Assembly (NCBI GenBank): GCA_964531105.1
Contig: CAZHFN010000002.1
Location: 1 to 64,000, forward strand
From: UBA2256 sp964531105
GTDB taxonomy: Bacteria > Spirochaetota > Spirochaetia > Treponematales > Rectinemataceae
Direction of reading: 5' to 3'
DNA: 64,000 bases
Below are positions 41,428 to 52,600 of this stretch, one piece after another. Position 1 is the stretch's first letter. Each line of letters opens with the position of its first letter. The translations under genes were made by a program, and so were the position numbers. Under the pieces are notes generated by a model. It was not told the origin of the DNA. It ran no database searches and was given only the letters and a program-made list of their open reading frames with translations.

Positions 41428-42842
41428 ACAGTCCCGCCGGGACCATCTTCGAGGGTGACTCCCAAATCCTTGAGTTCCTGCCGCAGCGCATCAGCCGCAG
41501 CCCAGTCCTTGGACTTCTTGGCCTCACTTCGCTTGTCCACCAAGGCCTGAATTCTCTCTCGCTCCCCTGTGGATATTTGCACTTCCTCCCTCTTGGCCGC
41601 TGCCAGCCCGATGCCGAGGACAGAATCCATATCCAGGGCTGCCGCCACAGCCTGGGCGGGGGCCAGGGAGGAATCCCTTAAAACGCCCCATAGCTCGGCA
41701 AGAGCCCTGGGCACCGCCAGGTCTTCTGCCAGAAGCCTGTCAAAGCTGTCCAGTCTTTCCCTTACTCCAGGCTGGAAGGATGCCGGGTTGGAAGCTGGCG
41801 CCTTCGCCGCCAATTCCTTCAAGTCCAGGAACCTGTCTATCATAGCCTTCCTCGAAGCCCTGGCCTGCTCCATGGCCTCGCTGGAAAAACTGAGCTGGCT
41901 TCTATAATGTCCGCCCAGGCAAAAAAACCTGTAGTCTAGAGGATTGAAGCCCGAATCCACCAGGTTTTGCAGAGTAATAAAACCACCCTTGGATTTGGAC
42001 ATCTTGCCCTTATCCAGAACCAGGAATTCTGCATGAAGCCAGTATCTCACCCAGGGTTTGCCGGTGGCAGCTTCGGATTGGGCTATTTCGTTCGTATGGT
42101 GGACCGGTATATGGTCCACGCCACCTGCGTGGATATCGAAGGACTCGCCCAGGTACTTCATGCTCATAGCTGAGCATTCTACATGCCAGCCAGGATATCC
42201 CCTGCCCCAGGGGCTGTCCCAAAGCAGAGCCTGATTCTCAAATTTGGACTTGGTGAACCAGAGGACAAAATCCTGGGGATTCTTCTTGTTTTCATCCACC
42301 TCTATCCTAGCCCCTGCCTTGAGATCATCCAGCCTCAGGTTGGCCAAGGCCCCGTAATGGGAAAACTTGCTTACATCGAAATAGAGATTGCCGCCTGCCG
42401 AATAGGTATAGCCTGAGGTTTCAATGCGGCGAATCAGCGCTATCATGTCGCCTATATGCTCGGTGGCCCGGCATACGACGGTAGGTCTGGCTATGCCCAG
42501 CCTATCGGTGTCTGAAAAAAAGGCATCGGTATAGTACTCGGCGATCTGGAGAACGCTTTGCCCCCTTTCCCTGGCGCTCCGAACCATTTTGTCCTCGCCC
42601 GAGTCGTCGTCGCCTGAAAGGTGGCCGACATCGGTCACGTTCATCACATGGGTTACGTCCAAACCGAAACGGCGAAGACTCCGCACCAGGATATCCTCAA
42701 ATATGTAGGTTCTCAGGTTTCCGATGTGGGCAAAGTTGTAAACAGTGGGACCACAGCCATAAAAACCCACCTTGCCGGGCACGAGGGGGAAAAATTCTTG
42801 AAGAGTACGGCCCATTGTATTGAAAAGCTTAATGACGGGCAC
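41406..42842 (-). CDS. cysS: cysteinyl-tRNA synthetase
   Basis: A 478-residue class I synthetase. HIGH-like FAHIGNLRTY (about residue 37), zinc ligands (GCGPTVYN, WHVECSAMS, GGVDHIPVHHTNE), and KMSKSKG (KGKMSKSKGG) are present. A GTG start at 42842 with ggagg 8 bases upstream. It is divergent from murB; the downstream ECF sigma gene begins inside it. Confidence 0.94.
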   Translation of the reverse strand: MPVIKLFNTMGRTLQEFFPLVPGKVGFYGCGPTVYNFAHIGNLRTYIFEDILVRSLRRFGLDVTHVMNVTDVGHLSGDDDSGEDKMVRSARERGQSVLQIAEYYTDAFFSDTDRLGIARPTVVCRATEHIGDMIALIRRIETSGYTYSAGGNLYFDVSKFSHYGALANLRLDDLKAGARIEVDENKKNPQDFVLWFTKSKFENQALLWDSPWGRGYPGWHVECSAMSMKYLGESFDIHAGGVDHIPVHHTNEIAQSEAATGKPWVRYWLHAEFLVLDKGKMSKSKGGFITLQNLVDSGFNPLDYRFFCLGGHYRSQLSFSSEAMEQARASRKAMIDRFLDLKELAAKAPASNPASFQPGVRERLDSFDRLLAEDLAVPRALAELWGVLRDSSLAPAQAVAAALDMDSVLGIGLAAAKREEVQISTGERERIQALVDKRSEAKKSKDWAAADALRQELKDLGVTLEDGPGGTVWKLTKA

Positions 42843-42905
42843 AGGGGCATCCTCCAGCGGTGGACTTGAAATTGAACTTCGCAGCGATCAGAATAGGGCG
42901 CGAAT

Positions 42906-43853
42906 ATGGAAAAGCTATGGCAAATCGCCCGAAAAATCAATATGGACCCGGCTAGGATACTCCAATCCGAGCCTATGGCCAAGCATACGAGCTTCGGAAT
43001 CGGCGGACCGGCTGATTATTTCCTGAGGATTAGCTCGGTTTCCGAGCTGGCCAGAATCCTGAAAGCCCTGAACGATGCAGACGAAAGCTTTTTCCTCCTT
43101 GGCGGAGGCGCTAATATCCTTGTAGGCGATAGAGGCATCAGGGATTGGGTTCTGGATATCAGAGAAGTATCGGGAAGCGGGCTTCGGCCTCAAAAGAACA
43201 GCGCTGACCGCCCCCTCCTGTTCTCCGGAGCAGGCATCACGATTGACGGACTTTGTGAGGAAGCTTTGGCATTGGAATTGGAGGGTTTGGAAAACTTCTA
43301 TGGCATGCCCGGAAGCCTCGGCGGAGCGATCTATATGAACGCCCGCTGTTATGAGAAGGATATATCCGAATCCCTTTACAGCCTTGAAGCGATATCCCCC
43401 CAAGGCGAATTGAAAATTCTCGATCCTTCCTCCCAGACCTGGGCTTATAAACGCTCGCCCTTCCAGCCTGGGGGGGCGTGGGAAGGCTTCATTATCACAG
43501 GCGCAAGCTTTCACCTTTGTAGAGGCGATGCCCTGGCCATTGCCTCGGTCATGCGTAGCAGAAAGGCCGATAGGGTTTCCAAAGGCCATTACCGCTACCC
43601 TTCCGCAGGATCCATGTTCAAGAACGATAGGGCCTTTGGAAAGCCTACCGGGGCAATCCTGGACAGCTTGGGCTTCAAGGGCAGAAGACGGGGAGATGCG
43701 GCAGTCTCGCCCTGGCATGCCAACATTTTTGTAAATCTCGGCAAGGCATCGGCCAGTGACATGAGGCTTCTAATCGAAGATGCGCAAGAAGCCGCCTTTA
43801 AGGCCTTTGGGTTGAGACTAGAGCCGGAAGTCCTTTTCGTGGGAGAGTTTTAA
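42906..43853 (+). CDS. murB: UDP-N-acetylenolpyruvoylglucosamine reductase
   Basis: A 315-residue FAD enzyme of peptidoglycan precursor synthesis. N-terminal HTSFGIGGPAD, LGGGANIL, GMPGSLGGAIYMNARCY and the YRYPSAGSMFKN active-site segment match MurB. The C-terminal HANIFVNLGKA is family-like. Divergent from cysS; followed after 73 bases by the antiporter gene. Confidence 0.95.
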   Translation: MEKLWQIARKINMDPARILQSEPMAKHTSFGIGGPADYFLRISSVSELARILKALNDADESFFLLGGGANILVGDRGIRDWVLDIREVSGSGLRPQKNSADRPLLFSGAGITIDGLCEEALALELEGLENFYGMPGSLGGAIYMNARCYEKDISESLYSLEAISPQGELKILDPSSQTWAYKRSPFQPGGAWEGFIITGASFHLCRGDALAIASVMRSRKADRVSKGHYRYPSAGSMFKNDRAFGKPTGAILDSLGFKGRRRGDAAVSPWHANIFVNLGKASASDMRLLIEDAQEAAFKAFGLRLEPEVLFVGEF

Positions 43854-43926
43854 GCTAGGAAGGTTCTGCAATAGCAGGTTATTTCGACTTGCGCTGGATG
43901 CCTACAGACCCTACACTAGGATAAGG

Positions 43927-46569
43927 ATGAACGTTTTTCTGGAGCCTGCAGGTATATTTGCCGTCGTGATGGCCGTCGGCCTGGTAGCCCCTTATTTATC
44001 CGACAGGATAGGAATACCGGTAGTAGCCTCAATGACCTTGGCGGGAATCCTGCTTGGGCCGGAACTGCTGGGACTCCTGGAACCCGGCGCCCTGCTTCAG
44101 CTCTTCGGTTCTCTCGGCCTCGTATTTGTATTCTTCAGCGCCGGAGCCGAAACCAATCTGGGAATCATCAAGCGGCGCCCCCTTCCCAGCATTCTCTTCG
44201 GGTTTCTTACATTCGTCCTCCCCTTCGCCGCCGGATTCATCTTCGGCTATTTTTTCTTCGGACGAACAATAGTCTCCGCCCTCATCCTGGGAGCCTTTTT
44301 CGCCTCCTCGGGATCCAGGATGTTCGCCGGACTTCTTCGCCAGGACCTCTTGGTAAGGGAATCCTCGGAAATAGGCGTGGCAGGTGCCGGCTTGTCGCGA
44401 ATCGCCGTAGCCATCCTGCTCTTTGTCTCCAGTTTCACAGCAGCTGATCCGCTCATACTTCCTTCTCTTTCCACCATTGCGCTCTGGCTTCTCTATTTTC
44501 TTGTCCTTGGCTTCTCCCTGCCTCGCTTCGCGCCCTTCGTTCTGCGCAGCATGCGCACCCAAGGCGGGATCGATGCAATGTTCCTGCTTTTTCTTATTTA
44601 TGCCAGCGCAAGCCTCGCTAGCCTCCTGGGACTCCCTAGCTACCTGGGAGCCCTGTATTCGGGCATGCTGCTTTCCACATCCCTTTCCTCATCCAAGACC
44701 ATTCCCTCCCGGATAGGGCTGCTGGGTGAATCCTTCTTTCTTCCCTTTCTCTTTGTTTTCATTGGAGCCTCAGCCAATTTCTCCCAGATCCAATCCCTGC
44801 CCAGGGTCCTGCCTTTCATCGTGGCTTCGGTATTCCTGGGTCTGGGCTCCAAGGTTCTTGCCGCTTACATCACAGGCAAGGTCTTAAGGCTTTCGCCTGA
44901 AGACCGTGGACTCCTCTTCGGCTTTTCTTCCTGTTTTTCAGGCTTTTCCCTGGCCACCGCCTCTGTGGCTGGCAGTTCGGGCTATTTCGATCAGCCCCTC
45001 CTCGGGGGCGCGGTGATACTTATAATACTTTCCAGCAGTCTCACTTCGCTTGCAGCCCGGCATTCAGGCTCGGCATTGCTCCGAAGGAATCTTGGCGAAC
45101 CTGCGAAGTCACAGAGAAAGGCTACAAGCAGCGAGGGCTCTGATCCAGATCAGGGGACAGCTAAGCCATGGAGCCTAAAACCAGAGCTTGGCCGGGCAAA
45201 AGAACACCAAGCCCGAAGCGGTTTTAACCACGGGGTACGCCGAATTCTCATTGCCCTCTCCAAGCCCGCATCCGCCCATTTTCTTATGGAACTGGGGGAA
45301 ACCCTCCAGAACAAAGGTTCCTCCTCTCCCCTCTATCCCCTTGTCGTGATTTCTGAACAGGAAAACGAGCAAAGAGGAAGGGCTGAGACGATGCTTGCTG
45401 CGGCGATAATGAGGGGCTTGGATCCCCAAACCCCTGTAAGCCCTCTCTATAAAGTTGAAATGAACGCTGCCAGCGGAATCCTCCAAAGCGCCCAGGAGCA
45501 GGGGGCTGACACTATCCTCGTGGGCTGGCATAAGCCACCCCGTCTCGCCAATGCCTTTTTCGGTTCGGTGATAGACCAAATTCTCAACTCAAGCGATCTG
45601 AGGATACTCGTGGCAAGACTGGTATCTCCTCTCCATTCCTCCCACATTATCGCCGTCCTTCCACCTCTTTGCTCCAGCCATGAAGGCTTCCATGGAGCCG
45701 TCTCTATTCTGGAATCCTTGGGTAAGAAGCATCAAGCCAAGGTGCATCTTCTGACCCTCAAGGGGCATGGATCCAGTCTATTCAAGTCCCTGAGGGAGTC
45801 GGGCTGCAGCCTTAGTATCATCCCCATCGAGATGGATACCTGGAAGGATATAAAAAAGGCTCTGGCTACCATACCCGGGCAATCGAGATTTTTCCTTCTT
45901 TTCAGCGCTCGCCCTTCCGAACCATCCTGGCACCCTGCCGTGGAGCGTCTTCCCCATAGAATTGGCGAGGAATTCCCCCAATCCAACCTAATGATAATCT
46001 ACATGGCCAGAAAGCAAGAGCCTTTCTTGGCGGGAACTATTTCGTCATCGGGAGAATCCCTCGAGGCCGAAAATCTCAGCACTCAAGCGCGGGATAACTA
46101 CGCTGAGCGGAGTGCGAGTCCTGCCCTCATGGGTATCCTGGAAACAGCCCTAGCCCAGGGAACCGTGCGGGTGAACATGAGGCATGGTGCCATAGCCGAT
46201 GGTATTTTCGAGCTGGTTTCCTCAGCCTTTCCCTTCGACAGGAGAGTATCCAGCAGACTGAGCAATCTTCTCACCGAAAACGTCCAGCGCCAGCCCATTG
46301 AGATTTCCCCCGGCATCCTCCTCCTGCACGAGCGCTTGGAAGGCATAAGGAGCCCTATCGTCTGCCTGGGGTCCCAGCGTCAGGGTTTCAGGATATCCCT
46401 GTTGGAGAAGCCAGCTAAAATCCTCATCATCATTCTCGTACCCGAAGACGAAAAACCCGAAGGACATCTCGCCCTCCTGGGGGACATCGCAAGCCTCTTT
46501 AGGAAAAAAGACCTGGGGCGCCGCCTCCTGGAGGCTGAGAAACCCGAAGATCTACTGCCCCCGGCTTAA
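43927..46569 (+). CDS. CPA2-type monovalent cation/proton antiporter with USP and EIIA-like domains
   Basis: An 880-residue protein. Residues 1-385 are a Na+/H+ or K+/H+ exchanger with about 12 membrane segments (KefB/NapA-like start GIPVVASMTLAGILLGPEL). A linker leads to a universal-stress-like domain (about 440-560: VRRILIALSKPASAHFLMEL, ADTILVGWHKP). A second diverged one (about 565-680) and a C-terminal 130-residue domain follow; the latter loosely resembles PTS EIIA type 2 (GILLLHERLEGIRSPIVCLG). The tail may sense nucleotides or phosphorylation. A ggataagg site precedes the ATG. Domain identities after residue 560 are tentative. Confidence 0.8.
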   Translation: MNVFLEPAGIFAVVMAVGLVAPYLSDRIGIPVVASMTLAGILLGPELLGLLEPGALLQLFGSLGLVFVFFSAGAETNLGIIKRRPLPSILFGFLTFVLPFAAGFIFGYFFFGRTIVSALILGAFFASSGSRMFAGLLRQDLLVRESSEIGVAGAGLSRIAVAILLFVSSFTAADPLILPSLSTIALWLLYFLVLGFSLPRFAPFVLRSMRTQGGIDAMFLLFLIYASASLASLLGLPSYLGALYSGMLLSTSLSSSKTIPSRIGLLGESFFLPFLFVFIGASANFSQIQSLPRVLPFIVASVFLGLGSKVLAAYITGKVLRLSPEDRGLLFGFSSCFSGFSLATASVAGSSGYFDQPLLGGAVILIILSSSLTSLAARHSGSALLRRNLGEPAKSQRKATSSEGSDPDQGTAKPWSLKPELGRAKEHQARSGFNHGVRRILIALSKPASAHFLMELGETLQNKGSSSPLYPLVVISEQENEQRGRAETMLAAAIMRGLDPQTPVSPLYKVEMNAASGILQSAQEQGADTILVGWHKPPRLANAFFGSVIDQILNSSDLRILVARLVSPLHSSHIIAVLPPLCSSHEGFHGAVSILESLGKKHQAKVHLLTLKGHGSSLFKSLRESGCSLSIIPIEMDTWKDIKKALATIPGQSRFFLLFSARPSEPSWHPAVERLPHRIGEEFPQSNLMIIYMARKQEPFLAGTISSSGESLEAENLSTQARDNYAERSASPALMGILETALAQGTVRVNMRHGAIADGIFELVSSAFPFDRRVSSRLSNLLTENVQRQPIEISPGILLLHERLEGIRSPIVCLGSQRQGFRISLLEKPAKILIIILVPEDEKPEGHLALLGDIASLFRKKDLGRRLLEAEKPEDLLPPA

Positions 46570-46602
46570 GTTAGGCGCATTTCTACGAATAAATAAGACA
46601 GC

Positions 46603-46637
46603 AAAAAGGGGAGGCCGTCCTTTCGGACGGCCTCCCC
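46603..46637. terminator. bidirectional terminator
   Basis: ggggaggccgtcc (46608-46620), tttc loop, ggacggcctcccc (46625-46637). T-rich after the stem on both strands (aacttt on plus; five T at 46607-46603 on minus). Ends the antiporter and the giant-protein gene, which converge here. Confidence 0.9.
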
Positions 46638-46661
46638 AACTTTATTACGCCACACTTAGTC

Positions 46662-49600
46662 TTACTGATTCTTTATGAGCACAAACTCCACGCGCCTGTT
46701 CTTCCAGCGGTTCTCCACGTCGAAGAAGCTCACTACAGGCTCGCTAGAACCTAAGCCCTCTACGCTCAACCTTCTTGGATCCACCCCGTTGCCCACCAGC
46801 ATTGTGCGCACCAGCTCGGCCCTACCCGTGGAAAGGGGTATGAGCTCCTTGGTTTCCTCGGTCTGGATCCTGGCCTGGGAGTAACCCAGCATCTTGGCTA
46901 CGTTGTTGGCATGACCCTCGATCCTCACGCGGTAGTCCGGGAACTTGTTGAGAATCTGGGCAATACGGGCTACCACTTGTTCGTTGCGTGCCACTATCTC
47001 CGCCGACAAGCCTACAAAGTCGGCATAATTAGCCCTGAATACTATGGATGGCACCTTTATCTTGAGCCTGTCGCCGTCCCGTATAACTAAAACATCCACG
47101 GCGATAATCCCGCTCACCTCGGTGCTGTTGCCCAGCTGATCCCTGGCTACAAAGCTGAAGCGGTAATCGGTAGCCGACTCCACAAGCTCTCCCTTGGGCG
47201 ACTTGCCGTCCCAGGTGATCGCTGCAGGGGGCTTGCCCTTGCCGTCCCAGGACGCGAAGAGCCTTTCGGAACTCACCGCATTGGGGTTGCTCGATTCCAC
47301 CACCGCGGTCTCGAACACTTCCAGCTTCCAGTCTACCACGCCCGCAGAAGAATCCACCTCTATGCCGAAGGTGAGCCTGTCGTCCATCCCGTCATCATCG
47401 GGACTGAAGTACTCGGGCCTCACGGTTATGCTCACGCTGGGAGGATCTACGTCCACTAAAACCGGCAGGCTCGTCGCCTGGGCCACATCGCCCTTCTCAT
47501 AGGTTACCACCAGCTTGCCCACATACTCGCCCTGCACCACTTGGCCCTGGAGATCCCTGCCGTCCCACACCAGGCGGGCCGGTACATCGGAACCCGAGCC
47601 TCCGAAGAAGCTTCTCTCCACCCCTTCGGGATCCAGGAGGGAGAAGCGCCAGGATTCTATTCCCTCGCGCTTTTCAACGATTATCGTAAAGGATACTTCG
47701 TCACGGATTCCATCGCCGTTGGGCGACATACCCGTGTCGGAAGCCGTGACGTAGACTCTAGCCGTGGAGGCGTCCACCCTGATGCCACCAACCCTTGCTG
47801 ATGCTGCGTTGCCCGCCAGGTCACTGGTACCGACTTCATAGGAGTAGACTCCATCGCCTACCACCCTGCCTGCCGTATCTTTGCCGTCCCAGACAAAGCT
47901 GCGGGCTTCATTCTTCCAGGTCCAGCTGCGCACTACAGTTCCTGCAGCATTGCGCATTCTGCCCGTCCAGTCATCGCCCAAACTGGAGTTTTGGGTAATG
48001 GTGATCGTGTCCTTGTTGCCATCCCCGTTGGGCGAGAAGAGCATGGGTGCCGCGGATACGGAGATGCGCGGCCCCACCGTGTCGATAAGAACCTTGGGGC
48101 TGGCCAGGTTAAAGAGATCGTCGTTGCTGTAAAGAATCCTGGCCGCCACCTGGTATTCGCCATCGGGGGCCATGATGCCCGAATCTGTCCTGCCATCCCA
48201 GACATATTGATCCCTAATATCCGCCCTTCCCCTCCAAGCCTTTACGGGACTGGATTGCCTGCTGCCCGTCGCATTGAGGGAGAATACTGCGATTTCAAAC
48301 TCGGCGATCGACTGGGGCTTGGGAGCCGCAATATTGATGTAGAGAGAATCCTTCACTCCATCGCCATTGGGACTGAAAGCCCGCTGATCCACCTCGAGCC
48401 TCACGGCCTTGCTGGCAGCATCCACTTCTATGGGAAGTCTGGCCGACACAAAGCTGTTTTCCGCCTGGTCTATGGAGCGCAGTTCATAGAAATACTTGCC
48501 ATCAGGTGCTTGGCCTCCGGCCTGATTTCTGCCGTCCCAGCTCACCAAGGGCAGGGAGCCTTCCCAAGTCCAGTATCTCACTATCCTCTCGCTGGAATCG
48601 ATTATCTGACCCTGCCAGAGATCTCCAGGAACTGCTTCCTGAATTATGTCCACCGTATCCGATCTGCCATCGCCGTTGGGGGAGAAAATGGAGGTGGAAA
48701 GACGCAGAGTGGCCTGGGGAGCGATCCTGTCCAGCACCAGGGGACCGATTTCCTGTGTATGTAAGTCGTCATTGGAGTAGAGCACTCTGAGCCGAGCATA
48801 ATAGGATCCGTCTGGAGCAGGAATTCCCGAATCCGTAAACCCGTCCCAGTAATATTGGGTCCGGATATCTGAAGAGCCCTTCCAGCTCTTGACCGGCAGG
48901 GAAGAATCTCCACTGCCCGACTGTACAATGAGAAGCTCGAAATTCTTGATTCTCTCGGGATACTGGGCTCTCACACCCATTAAAAGCCTGTCCCTCTTGC
49001 CGTCCCCATTTGGGCTGAAGGCCTGGGCATCGGCATCGAGGCGGACCGTCTTTTTCTCGGTTTCCACGGCTATTAGCATTTCTCTGCTCAGGGTTCTATT
49101 GCCCGCCTGGTCTACCGCTTCCGCCTGGTAGCGGTATTTGCCGTCCCGCACTATGGCGCCAGTCTCATCCCTTCCGTCCCAGGTAAAGCCCTTGGCCTCA
49201 TTCTTCCAACTATAGGTTTTGACAACCCTTCCATCCTGAGCCTTTATGCTGGCCTGCCAATCATCGCCAGGGAGTGAATTCTGTCGGATTTCCACAGAAT
49301 CGGATCGGCCATCTCCATTGGGGGAAATGATGTCCAGCGTGGCCGCAACTTCTATTTTAGGCGCTATCCTGTCCAGAAGGAAACTGGGCGTGGGCGCATC
49401 GATCTGGTCGCCGTTGAGGTAATTCACCCTGATGGTGGCGGCATAGCGGCCGTCAGGAGCCTGTACGCCCGAATCGGTCTCGCCCCTCCACTGGATGCGC
49501 TGGGGTGCCGAACCTGTACCACGCCAGGTCCTCACCGCCGACAAGGCAGCCTGCCCATCCTGAGCCATGATCGCGAGTTCGTAATCCTTCACGCGCTCAG

Positions 49601-52600
49601 GGGCCTGTATAATGATGCCAATACCCAATTCATCCCGCTGGCCGTCGCCATTGGGGCTGAAAGCCCTCTGGTCTATATCCAGCCGGACTGCCTTCTTTTC
49701 GGTTTCCACAGAGACCGGCAGCCTGCTTGAACTGTAACTATTGCCACCTGCATCGGTGGACTTCAATTCGTAATAGTAGGTTCCATCGGCTACGATAGCC
49801 TGGGAAGAATCCCTGCCGTCCCAGACAAGGGCTTCCAGCGCTTTATCCCAGGACCAGGTTCTGAGTACCTCGCCGCCTGCGCTGCTGATAGTCGCCTCCC
49901 AGGCATCCACAGGAGTAAGAGCTTCCTGGGCAAAGGTGATTGCATCCAAAATGCCGTCGTCATTGGGCGAGAACAATTTGGCCGAGAGAGAAACGGTTGC
50001 CCTGGGAGCTATTCTATCTACCGTAAAGGGGCCTACTGTTGTTTCAGCCCTGTCTCCATTGGGATACGCGAGACTCATGATTGCCGAATACTCTCCGTCA
50101 GGAACGGCAATACCCACATCGGACTGTCCATTCCACTCGAAGTTTCTGGGCAATACTGTAGCGCCTTGCCAGGATCTCACTGCCTTGGATTCTCCGGTTG
50201 CCACAGCCGATGTGCCGGCAATTATCCACATCTTCCAGGACTGTAGCCTGGAAGAAGAGGTAGCGTCGGCGCTCAAGATCAGGTTGTCCCTGACCCCATC
50301 CCCATTGGGACTGAATGCCAGATTGTCAGCCGCGAGCCGTAGTTCCTTCTTGAGCGTATCCACTTCAAATCCCAGCTCCTTGGAGCTGAAGGCGTTGCCG
50401 GCCTTGTCAGTGGAAGAAACTACGTATCTGTAGGTGCCATCGGGTACCAAGAAGCCATTGTCCCCTTTACCGTCCCAGTCGAGGGCAGCCGGGCTACCCT
50501 GGAACTCCCAAGTTTTCACTTTAATTCCTGCAGAGTTGAGAATCGCCGCCGACCAGAGTTCTTCACTGGAACCCTTCTGCTCGATTCTCAACACAGCCTG
50601 CTCGGGAGTTCCCGAAGGATTGAAGGCCACCTGGGCCGATTTAGCCTCCGCCGATGGATAAGCCCTGTCGAGCACCATGACCGAGCTTTCGACAATGCTG
50701 GAGAAGCCATTGATATAAGCCAGTTCAAGCCGAGCCTTATACGTTCCGTCTGGCAGCGCTGATCCGCTCCCAGCCTTGCCGTCGAATACATAGCGATCGG
50801 CCAGGATCTCGCCAGTGGCCTTGGGATGAGCCAGCACTTCCTTGCCTGGTCCCTCATTACCAACAATAGAGAATCTCCAGTCGCTCAATCCCTCGAGGGT
50901 TTCTACCTGGGGAGAGATCGTCAGCGTCTCGGCAATTCCGTCGCCATTGGGGCTAAAAGCCTCCCTGTCCAGACGCAAGCCCGAAGCGGGCCGTCTGGTA
51001 TCCACCCGCACAGGGGCTGAACTGACGGCGAAGCTATTGCCCGCCCTATCCACGGCGAACACATACATTTCATATTCGCCATCGGGGACTACCCTGCCCT
51101 GGTCATCCTTGCCGTTCCACTCCAGGGATTCGGGCAGATTCTGTGAATAGCGCCGTACAACCTTCTCGTTTTTCCGGGAATCCCTGATTATCAAATTCCA
51201 GGTATCCTCCTCCGATGAATCGAAGGCAAACACGAAACCGTCCCTGGCTCCATCGCCATCGGGGCTGAAAATTGTATTCTCATCAGCCAGCTTCACGGTA
51301 GCCGAAGGGGGTGTCCTATCCATATAGAAGGGAGAGCTGAACTTAGTCTCCCCATAGCCGTTCCTGTACTCATAACTCACCAGCGCCTCATACTGGCCGT
51401 CGGCGAATGCCTGACCGGCTTCGGAAAAACCCGAGAACGTATAGGACTTCTCAGGAGGACTGTCGGCTCCGCCCCATACACGCCACACCTTGGTCTTCTC
51501 AGGGTTGTGCACCGCCACTTCCCAGCTGCTGAGGTTTTCAAATGATTCAAAGGCGGGAATAATAAGAAGCGAATCGCTGATGCCATCGCCGTTAGGACTC
51601 ATCACCACCCCGTCGGTGGCAATGGATACCTGAGGTCTTCTGGTATCGACAATAATATTGCGTACTTCGCTCTGGGCAGGGTTGCCAGCGTCATCCTTGG
51701 CGGAAAGCTTCAAGCTGTAACTGCCGTCCGGAGCCCTACTGCCATCATTGGCCGTGCCATCCCATTCGAAGTCTGCTGGAGCACTCCTGTCCGCATACTC
51801 CCGAGAGCGCACGAGATTGCCGTTTATATCGAAAATTTCTATCTTCCAGCCGCTTTCCACCGATCCAGTATTCCTGAATGCAATACTGTCTTTCTTCCTG
51901 TCCCCGTCGGGACTCAGAATCATGGTCGGTTCCAGGGATCTGGCGCTCGCCTGCGGTGTCGTACTGTCTACAACCACCGTAAGGCAGCTCAGATAGTCCA
52001 GGTTTTCATTGCCGTTATCGTCCCAAGCCCTTAGGCTTAGGGTATATGAGCCGTCGCGAACCCTGGCGCCTAAGTCGTCCAAACCGTCCCAGCTCACCGA
52101 AGTAGGCACGCTCACGCTTTTTCTCTGGTAGGCCAAGGCCGAACCGAGGGATCCTAAGCTTTGTATCGATTCCACCCTGTCGTTGGATTCGCCGATGGTT
52201 CTAACTATCCTGCCCGCCGACTTGTCCTCTACGGTAAGTTTCCATCCGGCTATATAGCGCTCGTCGCTGATGGAAACCGGAATTTCCAGCTTGTCCTGCT
52301 CGCCATCGCCGTTGGGCGAAATGTGGACCGTGCCTCTGTACGGAGCAGGAAGCTCGGCCTTGATGACCGGCGCTGTCCTGTCCCTGAGGCCGAAACTTAA
52401 ATTTGCGCCGGCACCCAGGGCGTAGAGCGAATCGTACATGGGGGCTATAGCCATTCCTATACCCAGGCTCGCATCCCTATTTTTCTTGCCGCCCAACTGG
52501 ATGCCCTTCTCTAGGGGGATAGTGCCCGATATTCCCAGGCTGGGCAGGAAACTCCGCCCCGACCCGTTGAGAATATCCCGCAAGCCAGCCGACCAGCCCA

